Part shown: one piece after another, positions 24,489-37,280 of the stretch
Layout: each line of letters opens with the position of its first letter
Numbering within the stretch: the first letter of the stretch is position 1
From: Coptis chinensis
Lineage: Eukaryota; Streptophyta; Magnoliopsida; Ranunculales; Ranunculaceae
DNA: 64,000 bases
Direction: 5' to 3'
NCBI GenBank assembly: GCA_015680905.1
Contig: CM027377.1
Span: 21,600,501 to 21,664,500 of the forward strand
Notes under the pieces: model-generated
What the model saw: only the letters and a program-made list of their open reading frames with translations
What the model was told of the DNA's origin: nothing
Database searches by the model: none
Position numbers and translations under genes: made by a program

Positions 24489-24999
24489 TTAAAGCAGAAG
24501 ATGGGATGAAATGGGAAAGGAATACATCGAGGAAAAGATGATTTCATCATCGTAGATGGGATCTTGGAGAATGGTTTCATTGACATCCATAGACAGTAAC
24601 TCATGAAAATTTTTGAGGCGCTGACCATTTACTTGAAATGTGATGTTATCCTTGTGGTTTTTTAAAGTAATAACCCCATAAGGGGTGACTTCAGTTATTT
24701 TGAGAGGACCAGTCCATCGCGTATTCAATTTTCCTGGGAAAAGATGCAATCTTGAGTTATAAAGTAAAACTCTTTGACCGATTTCAAAGTATTTTCGTAA
24801 AATTTGCTTGTCATGAATCCTTTTCATGTTGGTTTTGTAATATTTCGAAAGATCATACGCATCATTTCTAATCTCTTCGAGCTCGTTTATTTGTAATTTA
24901 CGCTTCTCACCTGCCACATCGAGATTATAATGAAGGGTTTTTTATTGCCCACATGGCACGATGCTCTAGTTTAACTGGCAGGTGACAAGGTTTTCCAAA
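24489..24999 (-). other. Integrase C-terminal zone of element D
   Basis: It reads from GKPCHLP at the interruption point through [38 protein letters not shown] and TRWTGPLKITEVTPYGVITL to QVNGQRLKNF. This is the Athila integrase C-terminal region, matching B at 36370-36800. It is the continuation of the integrase on the E side at 53254-53877. A noncoding block with the common CTTAGTCCAC motif follows at 24400-24480; 23765-24400 is noncoding with no recognised feature. Confidence 0.85.
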
Positions 25000-25264
25000 T
25001 AATAGTGTCTGAAGAAAGCTCGATTTTAACCAGGTTAGCTACCGATCCTTGTTTTCGTTGGAATTTATTGTTTATTCAGTATTCCAAGCATCCACAGGAC
25101 AAGTAGATTCGTATTAAAGACGCTATTCACACGCGTAGCAAGGAGGCATTTAGGTACTCCTTCTTTCACTCCTCATCTCTTCTGTCAGAGGAGTTTTAAT
25201 TCTAGTATATCAGGTTGTTGTTTGACTGCTGTTAGTGTTTCTTTCATATTGGACTTAACCTTGC

Positions 25265-26650
25265 ATGAGATTAAGGTTTGGTAAGAGAAAACCATCTAAC
25301 GTGCTCTATCGTAAACGTCAACGCACACGCCTATCTAGAATACCACATACTACACCTGTATCAATGGCTAAATAACCAAAGACTCCTTTATCTGATTTTT
25401 ATAAAGCACTAAACGATGGCCCTAAGTCGTGCATCATTCTTGGAAACCTAGTATGGGATTTTTGAATTCCCCCTAATATATTTAACTTGTTACCGGTTTT
25501 TCGTGGTTTAGACCACGAGAAGACTTATCAGCACATACGTAGGATATAACAAGTTCTCACTACATTCCATCATCCTAGTGTAAGTCTGGATCAAGTTAAA
25601 CTTAGGGTGTTTCCATTCACCCTAGTCGATAAGGCGGCGTCTTGGTTAACTGCCCAAACGCCAAACTCTATGGACTCATGGGCTAATCTTGTTCAATTGT
25701 TCATGGAATAGTTTTACTCACCACTGAAGACAGATGAAATGCTTCAAAAGATTCATTTCTTCTACCAGAATCCTCATGAATCCTTTTCAGAGGCCTGGAA
25801 TCGTTTCACTGATATTCTTATTGAATGCCCACATCATAATCTTGCGAAAGACACGCTTGTTTGTGCCTTCTTCAAGGGGCTTTTACATCATCATAAAGAG
25901 GTTCTAGATATCATGACTGGGGATAGCTTTCTTAGTAAAGGAGCCTTGGAGGCTTATAAGTTCTTAGAAGATCAATCTAAGAGGAACAACAGTTGGGGAG
26001 GTAATGACTCTTCTCGCTCCACTCCTTCTTTTAAGGTTAAACATGATCCCGAGCTTAAAACTCTTATCGATGCCCTCACTAAAAAGGTAGATGTCCTCTC
26101 TATTCAACAACAACCCACTCAAGTCATGAACATTAACTATACTCGTTGTAATGTCTGTTTTAGTCTTGAGAATTCCGACTTCTATTGTCCTCTTGTCTAT
26201 GCACAACCACCACCAAAGCCATCAAACTTCTATCAGTTAACTCAACCTCAAGGACAAGGAAACTTAGGTGACCAAAACAGAGGTTTAGTGCCCATAACCC
26301 AGAACTATCAATATTAAGACATGAACGTTCAACAAGCCTTAATTCCAATTCAACCATCTACAGACAAAGTAGTAGTGATCTTGTTGGAAAAACAAAATCA
26401 AATTATATAACAAAACTCCAACTTTATGAAAGATCAGCATGATCAAAACTCTAAAATGATGCAACAAACGATACAAATAATGCAGTCTTTGTGCCAAAAG
26501 GTTATTGACATGTCTTTTAACCAAAATAATAACCAAACAGGTGTGTTTCCAGGTCAAGCAGTGCCTAATCCTAAGTTAACAAACAGCGCCTTTGAAATAA
26601 ATAGTATTCAGTGTAATGGTAATATAACCCAGGGGACCTACAGGTATTTA
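25265..26650 (+). other. Gag zone of element C
   Basis: It has an Arg-rich start matching element A, then the capsid core: FPFTLVDKAASWLT, FYQNPHESFSEAWNRFTD and CPHHNLAKDTLVCAFFKGLL. A Cys-box region and a Gln/Asn-rich linker with GVFPGQAVPNPK follow. It corresponds zone for zone to A (4200-5685) and B (31205-32750). Confidence 0.8.
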
Positions 26651-26689
26651 CTACCCTTCGTTCAGGGAGGGTAGTTGATAACAAAGTAA

Positions 26690-28430
26690 CTATGCCTGAA
26701 GATCGCTCACAAAATGAAGCTAAAAATGAAACCATACCAAATATTGCCATAGAAACTGAAGACCCTACAACTGTAGAAGTTACAGTCCCACCACAACCAG
26801 AAGGAAAACCCTTACAAAACCCCATAATAGAAACTGATGATTCTACACCTGTAGAGGTTCCAACTTGGACACCTAGATGGAAAACGGCTAAAGATAAAGC
26901 AAAGACTAATAATACTTTTGATCCTTATGCTAAATATAGAGATAAGCCAACGTATCCCGAGAGACTAATTATGTCTAAAAAGGACGAGAATTTTGATGAG
27001 ATTAGGGAAGTATTTAAAAATCTAACTATAAACCTACCTTTTCTGGATGCTATAAAAAGTCTACCTGGACACGCTAAGTTTTTAAAAGAGTTGTGCACCA
27101 AGAAGAGGAAAACCAACATACCCAACGAAGCCTTCTTAACTGAACAATATCCCTCTTTATCTGAACATAACGGAATTATTAAGTACAAGGACCCTGGTCG
27201 TCCTACTGTACAATGTACCTTGGGAGATTACTTTATAACAACTACTCTATTAGACCTGGGGGCGAGTGTTAACTTACTCCCTTTTTACTTATATAAACAA
27301 CTAGGTCTAAGAAAGCTTTAACCAACTAAAATGACTTTGTAGTTAGTCGATTGTTCTATTAAGTTTCCCAAGGGTGTAGTTGAAAATATTCTCGTTAAAG
27401 TTCAGGATTTTTACTATCCATCTGACTTTGTTATTCTCGACACAGAAGTTGCTTATGATTTCATTCCCATCATCTTAGGGCGTCTTTTCTTGGCAATCGC
27501 CAATGCCCAAATTAATTTTCGAGATGTCTCAATGACTCTTTCTTTTGGAAACATTTCTGTGGAAGTTAACATGTTTAGACAAAAGCAGGGACAACTAGGT
27601 TTGCCTGTAGAAAGAGAAGTGAAGTCCATTGAGAGTTTTGTATCTCATATTAGTGCAGCCGACGATTTCATCCCCACACTAGTAGATACCCCTCTTATGG
27701 GAGAAGACAAAAAACACAATTTTGACTCCCTAGACATAGATGAAATCAAGGGAGATTTCCTTTGACTCTTTTGCAACCCTTCATCGCTAACTCACGAGTC
27801 CCCTCCTATTGACCATTTATCCCTCGACGCCATGACAAAAGAAGAATTCTTCAACCTCTATCCCACTGATTCTTCTGACCTACCTATTGAGAAATGTCTA
27901 GCATATCTCAAGGCTACTGATGATCTAGAACTGAGAACACTAGTTGAGCACTACTCACCCACCTTACATCTTCATATCACTCATTCACCTTCCATCACCA
28001 ATATTCCCCACCTTCCACCTTTTAAAAGGAACCTTGAGTTTGCACTAACACTTCTTGTTTCTCATGTGCTTCATGACATTCTAAACCCATCTGGTGAAGA
28101 AGTAATACCCAACGACAAGCCACATGACACTTTTTCATTTTTTCCATTCCTTCCTTCTAAAACTTATCCACATCCCATGTATTTTCCAAAACCATCCATT
28201 TTCTCATGATCATTCACTTGGACACCCTTTCGTTCAAAGAAGAAGAAGGTGCATGCTCGGTTACGTTCTAGGTCTATCAGGCTGCTTTCATTTCACTAAG
28301 TTGCATCGTAGAAAGTCTTGGTGCTTGATTATGTTTGAGGGTGCATTCCATGTTAATTATTTATGGAAAAACCCACAACTCTTTATGTTGTTAATATATG
28401 GTAAACTGCACGTATATAAAATTTAGATAA
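26690..28430 (+). other. Protease and post-protease tail of element C
   Basis: An acidic Pro-rich linker leads to KEIRE-like and NLTINLPFLDAIKSLPGHAKFLKELC segments, then the protease active-site DLGAS near 27258. From about 27640 the acidic tail shared with element A follows (LDIDEIKGDF, LDAMTKEEFFNLYP), ending in the RSKKKK-type basic segment near 28240. The sequence then turns into noncoding DNA (28430-28775). Reverse transcriptase and integrase do not follow. Confidence 0.75.
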
Positions 28431-28780
28431 AGTCTAGAGTATCTGATTATAAATGACTTATTTTATTATTCGGTGTACTCCATTCCAACTTATGTTATGG
28501 GAGTGCACCATTAAGGTAACCGGACCCTCCTTTTTAAGTGAGTGGTTGTAAGTTTCGGATCCTTAGTCTACGTTTCATGTGACTCACGCATTCATCTCTT
28601 GCACTTTTTCTTATTATTTGAGTAGTGTTTCTCTATGGAGTGAGTTTCATTTTTATTTCTTCTTCATAATTTTGTTTTTCTAAAAATCAATCATATAAAA
28701 ACTAAATAAAATAAAAACATAAACATATATTAGTAAGTCTAGGGAATTTGACTTTAAAAAACCCTAGTTTTTGTACAATA

Positions 28781-29565
28781 TGATAAGCACCCAAAAGTAT
28801 ATTACGAAACCCCATTAAGACATATAAATTTGGTTAATTATGTGTTTAATAATCATGAAATAAATATGTTTTCATACTTTTGCAAGTATTCGCAGTAAAC
28901 ATGAAAATATTGGTTAAACCTGCGATAAAGCACGGGGAACGGCGTATATATGAATTCTTCCAAATCCGCATAGAAGCATCAAACTTCCGAAGCTCCTACC
29001 TCTTGAACCAGGACTCCGAATGCGAAAAGTGAGCTGCTCAGATAATCAGGGCGATGAACTCTACGCATAGACGGAAAGTTATAAAATTGCCCAAAGACCG
29101 GACTGCCACTGGACTGCACATGGACCCACTATACAGGCCCGCAAGATTGGATGAGTCATCAATCATGGAGCATGTCAAGACAAAAATGACAAATTATTGG
29201 TGCAAAGTTGACACCTTGCATGTAATTAATTATATTAGGTGTTAATAGTGAAAAAAAAGGCAAGGTGTTACTTTGTTTTAATGTGGTGGATAAAAATGAA
29301 GTAAATGTGGTTTGATGTTTCACGTGGGAGAAAATGAGATTTCTCTCAAATGGAGAAGAAAACAAAACAAGGGGGGACACTCCATTTACTCCCTTGACTT
29401 CTTTTCCTTACCTTGTATTATTTTAGTTCCTTAGTCTTAGATTTTTATTTAGTTTTTATTTTGGTAAGAAATAGCTTGTAATAGTTTTAATGGAGGAAAC
29501 CTTGTGTTCCTCTTGAAAAATTCTCACTTCTTCATGTAAGTGAGTATATAAATAAATAGTTTTCT

Positions 29566-29606
<41 letters not shown>

Positions 29607-30301
29607 CTCTCTCTCTCTCTTTACATTCCACACTTGTTTTAGTATTCTCCCAAGGATCATGAGCTAACTTTTCCTTTTTGGGGAGTTAATAAAACTCGTG
29701 TGAGGGAAAATCTTTGTTGTTTGGTTTAGTAAGTTGTTTAGGAACAATAACTAGACCTACATCCTATCCCAAAATGATAGTTGATGTAGTGTCTAGTTAA
29801 GGATCAAAGTGATGAGCTTAGAGATAAGTCATTGCTTTGGTTCCACATGCTAGCATGTATGAGCTTAGAGATGAGTCATATATGTTAGGGATCAAGTTTT
29901 CTTTTATTAGGACTTGTCTATGAGTTCTAGGAAGATAATAATGAACTTATTAAAATCAAATAACAAAGGTTATCTTCACATGAGGAGGATTAACTCTCCA
30001 CCTTTGTTTTTAGTAAAATTTTATTGTGTCTTAGTTGCATGATTTTTGTAACTTAATGTTTTTTATTTTTGTGTAGTAAAGAAACCAAGTATTTAGTATT
30101 AATATAATCATATTTAAACTTACTCACTAGTTCCCTAAAGAGTACAACAACCAAGTTGTAGTTTGTCCTAAGCTTTAGGTTGGTTCGAATCCTTACTCCA
30201 ACTATATGAACATGAAGATTGTGAGTAAGGAAAAATTTTGAATTCGCACTTTCACCAAAGAAGAGAAGCAATTCTCTAACATAGCAAAAAGGCAAATATC
30301 A
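28781..30301 (+). repeat. 5' LTR of element B
   Basis: It starts TGATAAGCACCCAAAAG and ends GGCAAATATCA. A CT microsatellite lies at 29571-29637. The differences from the 3' LTR are mostly C-T/G-A and cluster in the first ~450 bases, as expected from decay of methylated cytosines. Confidence 0.95.
29571..29620 (+). repeat. CT microsatellite in 5' LTR of element B
   Basis: About 24 CT units run here, interrupted by a short T run. The matching place in the 3' LTR (about 45338-45370) has only about half as many units, so the tract changed length after insertion. Confidence 0.9.
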
Positions 30302-30304
30302 AAA

Positions 30305-30317
30305 TGGCGCCGCTGCC
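30305..30317 (+). other. Primer-binding site of element B
   Basis: TGGCGCCGCTGCC lies three bases after the 5' LTR, the usual Athila-type site complementary to a tRNA 3' end. The leader (30318-31200) that follows is noncoding and contains a 45-base A run at about 30873-30917. Confidence 0.85.
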
Positions 30318-30870
30318 GTTCTAAAGGCATAGGACTTGTGCTACAGATTAGAATTTGCTTCAAGGGGAAACCCCCCTCTCATCCTCCCTTATTTTTTGCT
30401 GTTTTTCCATTTTTTTTATTTCTTCGTCGTCGCCAAACAAACGACCTGACCTCTATCGAATTTTTTGTTGTACTTCCAGGTACAAAAAGTTAGGACTGGC
30501 AAAGTAACCTACACAAGATCCTAAGGTTTCTGTGAAAAGTTGAACTCATTGTGGCATAATCGACACGTGTGCGCGGTACTGGACTAGCGTCCACAGGTGT
30601 AACCCGCGTTCGCGGGTGTATTTTCTCTTTTGCTGCTCCTTTTCTACCTCCAGCATCCACTGATAAATCTTGATCCATATCCAGGCCTAACTCTCTGGAA
30701 CTGTGACATAAAATTCGAATATATTCTTGGAATAATTACGTCGATGGATTGAAACGTCTGTTTCATTTCTTTGGCGGACTTGCGGGAGCAACATATCTTC
30801 ACATGCTACTGCATCTAGTATTGTATGAGTAGATCGTATTTATATGCTTGTATTTTCACCTTTGCATAAA

Positions 30871-30919
<49 letters not shown>

Positions 30920-31204
30920 AAGAACGACCTTGCATAAATTTTAATTCCATAAATCTTAATCATAATCATATTCCAACGGTGTCTAGGAAACTTTAAAGAT
31001 TGAGGTTACTTAATTAGAACCGTGCTTGCACGGAAAGCCTCCCTCATATCTCTCTTGTGACCTGGTTGTTGGTTTATGCACACGTATTTCTAGCTTCACT
31101 GCTACGTTAGCAGCAGCTTAGGCCTACGTTGTTAAACTCTAATGTTTTAAGATAATAATACAATTCAAGTAATAAGAAGTTCCTTCTGTAAATTAGATCT
31201 AATT

Positions 31205-32750
31205 TTATGCTTGCATTAGATTAAGGTCTGGTTTCCCTAAAGAATTTGAACATACCTATCGTCGAAAAAAATATGATAAGCAATTGCGCAAGTTCTCACT
31301 TAAAAATTGTTCTTCTTTTGTTAATTACCTTCATCAAAATCCTTCGTCGCCATTACCTTCTGTCGTAATGGCCGATGATCCTCCACCAACTGAGAAGCCC
31401 CTGTCGGACTTCTATAATGTATTACAGGAATGACCTTTTTCCTGCATCAAACTTGAGGACATTGTCGGTGATTTTCGTATCCCGCCAAACGTTTTTAGTT
31501 TGTTACCTGTGTATCATGGTTTGGATCACAAAAAACCATACAATCATCTTCGTAGGCTTCAACAAGTGGCCACAACATTTCACCATCCAGCTGTCTCTAA
31601 AGAACAACTCTTGCTTCGGCTATTTCCATTCACCTTTGCACAAAAAACGTCAATTTGGCTTGCAGGACAACAACCACAATCCATAGACACATGGAATAAA
31701 CTTGTTCAAGCTTTCATGATTCAATTTTACACTCAAAAGAAAACTACTGAAATGCTTTAGAAAATTCAATTCTTTCTTCAAAATCCTCATGAATCGTTTA
31801 CGAAAGCATGGAGTCGCTTTACTGATCTTCTTTTAGAATGTCCTCATCACCAACTAGACAAAGCCGTCCTTGTCCGTTTCAGCTTTAATGGACTTTCTGA
31901 TCATCAAAAAGAAATTCTTGATATAATGAACGACGGTTGCTTCATGGACAAAGGAGCTACTGAAACATATACTTTTCTTGAAAAACAAGCGAAAAAAGGT
32001 ACACTCTGGGGTAACACTGAGCCTTCTAGATCTTCAAAGGATACTGTAACAAAGGCTACATTTATTTTTGAGGTAAAACCCGATCCCGAATTAAAAAATT
32101 TGATAGAATCCCTAACTAAAAAAGTAGATGCCCTTGCAGTTCAAGTAAACGATCAACTCCCAAAACAGGTCATGAACGTTGACACATCCTCATGTGTTCT
32201 TTGTCTCAGTCCTGACCATCCTGATGCTTATTGTCCCTTGTTATATGCCTCCCCTTCTCAACCATCATAAGAGGCATGTGCATTCAACATTCCTAATGCA
32301 CCTTAGCGACAGCATCCGAATTTCGCTTGGCGCCAGAATAACCAACAGCTGGGGGCTCCTCTAGGTTTCGCTAATCCACCTGTTCGACCAACCAACAACT
32401 TTATTCCATACCGCCAAGGCAATAATCAACAATACCAACAAAGTCAGAATCAATTTCAAAATACTTCAGATGCTAACTATCAAACCAATCGTAGCCTTGT
32501 TCCAACCAATCCAAATCCTAACTATAATTAACAACTTCTCAGTAATAATCGTGATCTAGTACCTGTTGCACAACCTGCGCCACTCGTTACGGATAGGACA
32601 AGTGAGACTTTCTTAGCTTACATGAACCAACAATCTCAAATTTTAACGTCTATCTAACAATCACTTTAATAATTGGCGCAAGAAAAGAGTCAGAAAGGCG
32701 TGTTTCTTGGACAAGCAGTTCCAAACCCTAAGCCAGCAAACACTACCTTT
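31205..32750 (+). other. Gag zone of element B
   Basis: The capsid core has FPFTFAQKTSIWL and FLQNPHESFTKAWSRFTDL. A zinc-knuckle-like C-x2-C-x4-H-x4-C box, CVLCLSPDHPDAYC, lies near 32190. A Gln/Asn-rich linker and the conserved GVFLGQAVPNPKPANTTFE follow. The capsid core and linker parallel elements A and C. Confidence 0.85.
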
Positions 32751-33700
32751 GAACTCACCAATGCAACGGGTACAAGTACTCCCAACCAAGGTGAGGTGCA
32801 CGCAATCACTACTCTTCGATCTGGAAAAATTGTAGACAATCAAATACGTATGCCAGATGATCAACCAAAGAAATCCGACGGTTCACATGAATCTATTTCC
32901 AATAATGAACCTACGGAGGATTCACTAAATACAACAAAGTCAACATCTCAGAATTTAGGAAACAAGCAAGCGGACCCCTTTGTCAAATTTCGCCCTAAGG
33001 CACCGTTTCTTGCACGCTTGGCAAAGAATAAACCTGATGAGAATTTTGCTGAAATTCGAGAGACTTTTCAGAATTTGATAATCAACTTACCTTTTCTCGA
33101 CGCCGTAAAGCTATTGCCAAAACATGCAAAATTTCTGAAAGATATGTGCACCACAAAAAGGAGAACTAATGTTCCTCAACAAGCATTCCTCAACGAGCAG
33201 TTTCCATCCATCACCGAACACAATGGTATAGTCAAATACAAGAACCCTGGTAGACCAACGGTTCCATGCACCTTAGGTGACAAATATACGACTACTACAC
33301 TACTAGACTTAGGAGCTAGTGTGAAATTACTTCCATATTACTTATTTAAGCAACTAGGTCTTCATGAGCTGAAACCCACCACCATGACTTTACAATTAGC
33401 CAATCGTTCCATTAAGTATCCAAAAGGAATTGTGGAAAACGTTCTTGTAAAAGTCCAAGACTTTTTCTATTCTGTCGACTTTGTTATTTTGGATACTGAA
33501 GTTGCATGTGATTCCATTCCTATCATCTTAAGACGTCCATTCCTAGCAACTGCTAATGCTCTTATTAACTGTAGGGATGGTTCCATGACCATGTCTTTCG
33601 GAAATCTTTCGGTCGAGGTAAATGTGTTTAAGATGATGAAACAAATTTCAGAGCCTGACATTGATGGTAAGGTGAACAGGGTTGAGAGCATTGTGTAAGA
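32750..33700 (+). other. Aspartic protease zone of element B
   Basis: The acidic linker leads to NLIINLPFLDAVKLLPKHAKF and the active-site segment LLDLGASVKLLPYYLFKQLG near 33300, then LANRSIKYPKG, VILDTEVACDS and MTMSFGNLSVEVNVFKMM. It is the Athila-type retropepsin, releasing Gag and Pol products. Confidence 0.88.
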
Positions 33701-33839
33701 GTATTTAACAAACACTTTTCCTAAAGATGAAGTATACCAATTTCTTTCCTTTAGCGATTCTGAATTTGAGGACGATGATTATACACAAGAAGTAAATAAA
33801 TTATTAGAGTCAATACCATTATTTGACCCTACGACCGTG

Positions 33840-35510
33840 ATGTCCAGCGAATTGGATGAACATCAATTTGTTTACTCTATGGACGATGACTTTCCTCAAG
33901 AATCTTTAATACCCACTCCACCCGCCCCTGACTTAAAACCTCTTCCTTCGGAATTAAAATACGTACATCTTGATCCAGATGGTAGTCATCCAATTATTAT
34001 ATCATCTCAATTGACTGATGATCAAGAATCCCATTTAATAGATATCATTCAACAACACCGTTCTGCTATTGGATGCTCCCTCGATGACATTAAGGACATT
34101 GACCCTAATGTATACACCCATCGCATACATCTTGAAGAAAATGCTAAGACGTCGCGTGAACCACATCGTTGTCTAAACCCAACCATGAAAGATGTGGTAC
34201 AGGAGGAAGTTTTAAGATTACTCGATGCATGTATTATTTACCCTATATCCGATAGTATTTGGGTGAGTCCAGTACACGTCGTTCCAAAGAAATCTGGCAT
34301 TACAGTAGTGCGCAATGATAAAGATGAATGCATTTCCGCTCGTATTCCAATGAAATGGCGAATATGCATTGACTATCGCAAACTTAATACAGTAACTCGT
34401 AAGGATCACTTTCCACTGCCTTCATCGATCAGATGCTTGAACGGTTAGCCGGTCATGCATATTACTGTTTTCTTGATGGTTATTCAGGATATTTTCAGAT
34501 AGTCATAGATCCTGCTGATCAAGGAAAGACTACGTTCACCTGTCCTTTTGGTACATTTGCATACAAACGAATGCCTTTCGGCCTTTGCAATGCACCTGGT
34601 ACTTTCCAACGCTGCATGCTTCACATTTTCAGTGATATGGTTGAACGTTTTATGGAAGTATTCATGGACGACTTCTCAATATATGGAGATTCTTTTGATA
34701 GCTGTCTATCAAATCTTGAAAATGTCTTTTTACACGTTGTGAAGAGAAAAACCTTGTTCTTAATTGGGAAAAATGTCATTTCATGGTTAAAAAAGGAATA
34801 GTTTTAGGACATATCGTTTCAAAATACGGAATCAAAGTTGACAAAGCTAAGATAGAAAAAATTGCTTCACTTCCTATACCAAAAACAGTTCGCGACATTC
34901 GCGCATTTTTAGGACACGCAGGTTTCTATAGGAAATTTATTCAAGATTTCTCAAAGGTTGCTCGACCTTTAACCAATCTCTTGCATAAAGATGTTATTTT
35001 TTACTTCAGTTTCAATTGCAAACAAGCTTTTGAGACTTTAAAATCCGCCTTAACTACCGCTCCCATAATTCAACCACCTAATTGGTCTAAACCTTTTGAA
35101 TTAATGTGTGACGCGAGTGACTATATTATTGGAGCTGTACTAGGGCAACGCCGAGAAGATAAGCCAATTGTCATTTACTATTCGAATAAAACCTTTAATG
35201 AAGCTCAACGTAACTATACCACCACTGAGAAAGAGTTTCTCGCCGTTGTATATGCCTTGGATAAGTTTCGTCCTTACCTAGTGGGTTCTTCCACAATTAT
35301 CTACACCCGACCATGCGGTAACCGTTTCCTATTATTAGCAAAAAGATGCAAAACAGAGGTTGATCCGCTAGATTCTCCTCTTGCAAGAATTTACTCTAGA
35401 TATTAGAGATAAAAAAGGTTGCGAAAATGTGGTTGCAGACCATTTATCAAGACTTGTCAGTGATATTGATACTGATACAGAACCTATCTGTGATTCCTTT
35501 TCGGATGAAT
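33840..35510 (+). other. Reverse transcriptase and RNase H zone of element B
   Basis: RT motifs seen in order include the SPVHVVPKKSG segment, RICIDYRKLNTVTRKDHFPL, LDGYSGYFQIVIDPADQGKT, PFGTFAYKRMPFGLCNAPGT and FMDDFSIYG (catalytic Asp pair, near 34665). The connection has FLGHAGFYRKFIQDFSK; RNase H begins with LMCDASDYIIGAVLGQR and has TTTEKEFLAVVYALDKFRPY. These are Ty3/gypsy signatures. The zone is broken. Confidence 0.9.
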
Positions 35511-35599
35511 AGTTATATTCTATTTTTTCGTCCCCTTGGTACGCTAACATAGTAAATTACTTAGTTACCAAGGAAGTCCCTTCATCTTGGTCTCATGTT

Positions 35600-36860
35600 G
35601 ACCGAAAAAAGTTCTTATCCACTGTGAAATTTTATTTTTGGAATGATCCCTACCTCTTCAAGTATTGTTCCGACCAACTAATCCGTCGTTGCATTCCCGA
35701 CTGGGAACATAATGACATGTTATCCTTCTGCCATGAAAAATCTTGTGGTGGTCATTTTAGTGGTAAGAAAACAGCGGCCAAGGTTCTACAATGTGGATTT
35801 TATTGGCCAACACTATTTATAGATGCACATGAGCATTGCAAAGCATGCAACCACTGCTAGCAGCTAGGACGCATTACTCAACGCAATATGATGCCCTTAA
35901 ATCCCATTTTAATTGTGGAAATCTTTGATGTATGGGGCATCGACTTTATGGGTCCCTTTCCAAATTCTCATGGTTTCCTTTACATACTGGTAGCAGTTGA
36001 TTACGTGTCAAAATGGATTGAGGCATTAGCATGTCGTGCTAATGATTATAAAACTGTCATTTTTTTCGTAAAAGAAAATATTTTCTCTCGATTTGGCGTT
36101 CCAAAAGCTATTATTAGTGATAGGGGAAAACATTTCTATAATAATTTTTTTGAATCACTAGTAAAGAAATATGGAGTCACGCACAAAGTGGCAACTCCGT
36201 ATCATCCTCAAACCAGTGGCCAAGTAGAAGTCTCTAATAGAGGGATCAAATCTATTTTGGAAAAAACTGTTAATCCATCTAGAAAAGACTAGTCTCTACG
36301 ATTATCTGATGCCTTGTGGGCATATAGAACGTCTTTTAAGACACCTATAGGGATGTCTCCTTATCGCCTCGTTTTTGGAAAACCTTGTCACCTGTCGGTT
36401 GAACTTGAGCATTGTGCTCTATGGGCCATCAAAAGCCTCAATTATAATACTAATGCGGTAGGCGCAAAGAGAAAATTGCAGTTAAATGAGCTTGAGGAAA
36501 TTCAGAGTGATGCCTATGATCTCTCGAAATCTTATAAAGCCAACATGAAAAGAATGCATGACAAGCACATATTGAGAAAATATTTCAAAGTTGGTCAAAA
36601 AGTTTTGTTATACAACTCAAGATTACACATTTTTCCAAGAAAATTAAAAACTCGATGGTCTGGTCCTTTCATTGTCTCTGCTGTCACCCCTTATGGGGCT
36701 ATATCTTTGAAAAACAAAAATGATGAAAGCGAATTTCAAGTAAATAGCCAACACGTAAAATATTATCATGAGTTGCGCTCTCCAGATGTCGAAGAACTCT
36801 TCTCAAAGATCCAGTCTACACAGACTAATAGATTCACTTGTGTACTTCTTTCCATGTGAT
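35600..36860 (+). other. Integrase zone of element B
   Basis: The HHCC zinc region includes CHEKSCGGHF and HCKACNHC. The catalytic core has [14 protein letters not shown] (first Asp) and IISDRGKHF (second Asp) and the [17 protein letters not shown] block with the Glu. The C-terminal region reads [20 protein letters not shown] to [13 protein letters not shown]. The order after RNase H is typical of Ty3/gypsy. The zone is broken. Confidence 0.9.
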
Positions 36861-37046
36861 ATAAACAGGGAAAGTATGCCATTAGGGTAGCCGGGCCCTC
36901 TTCTATTTTCTTTTCTAAAAATCCCTAGAGTGTGTGGTTGCAAGCGCCGGAACCTTAGTCCACAAAAACTCTATTCAGAACTGAGTATAAATGTCTTCTG
37001 TTAATTGAGTAAACGTGCCTTCTGGTAAACAATAGGTACCAAAAAT

Positions 37047-37280
37047 TTCAACTCCTTCCTTTTCTTCCCTTTTCGATTCTCTTCCTCGGGAACTTCAGCT
37101 CATCATTTGGTGTAAATCTCACCCATCTCGAATAGGTAATGGTCGTAGTACTTTTGCTCGAAGGCGACGGGCGAAAATGATGGGGTGGTGTATGAATTGT
37201 CAAACACCTTTCTGTCCAGGTCTTGATCTACTATCCAATATGAGCCGGTATAAGGTATATTATTGTCTGACACCAGCTTA
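37047..37280 (+). other. Small Cys-rich accessory zone of element B
   Basis: An open stretch of about 75 residues reads SLFDSLPRELQLIIW, then RSTFARRRRAKMMGWCMNCQ, PFCPGLDLLSN and SRYKVYYC. It has a WCxxC…C cluster and a LPREL start that is faintly F-box-like. The same order of motifs is present in element D (23545-23228, minus), between integrase and the env-position zone. No known family is recognised. A 34-bp tandem duplication follows at 37325-37392. Confidence 0.5.

Noticed and set aside
25250-28430. A complete Athila element with pol in this stretch
   Set aside because: Only gag, protease and the unique tail are present; no RT or integrase motif occurs before element B begins.
30873-30917. 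45-base A run as tail of a retroposed gene in the element B leader
   Set aside because: No target duplication or recognisable insert was found upstream; it may be a slipped homopolymer. The A run at 43721-43759 is the same case.
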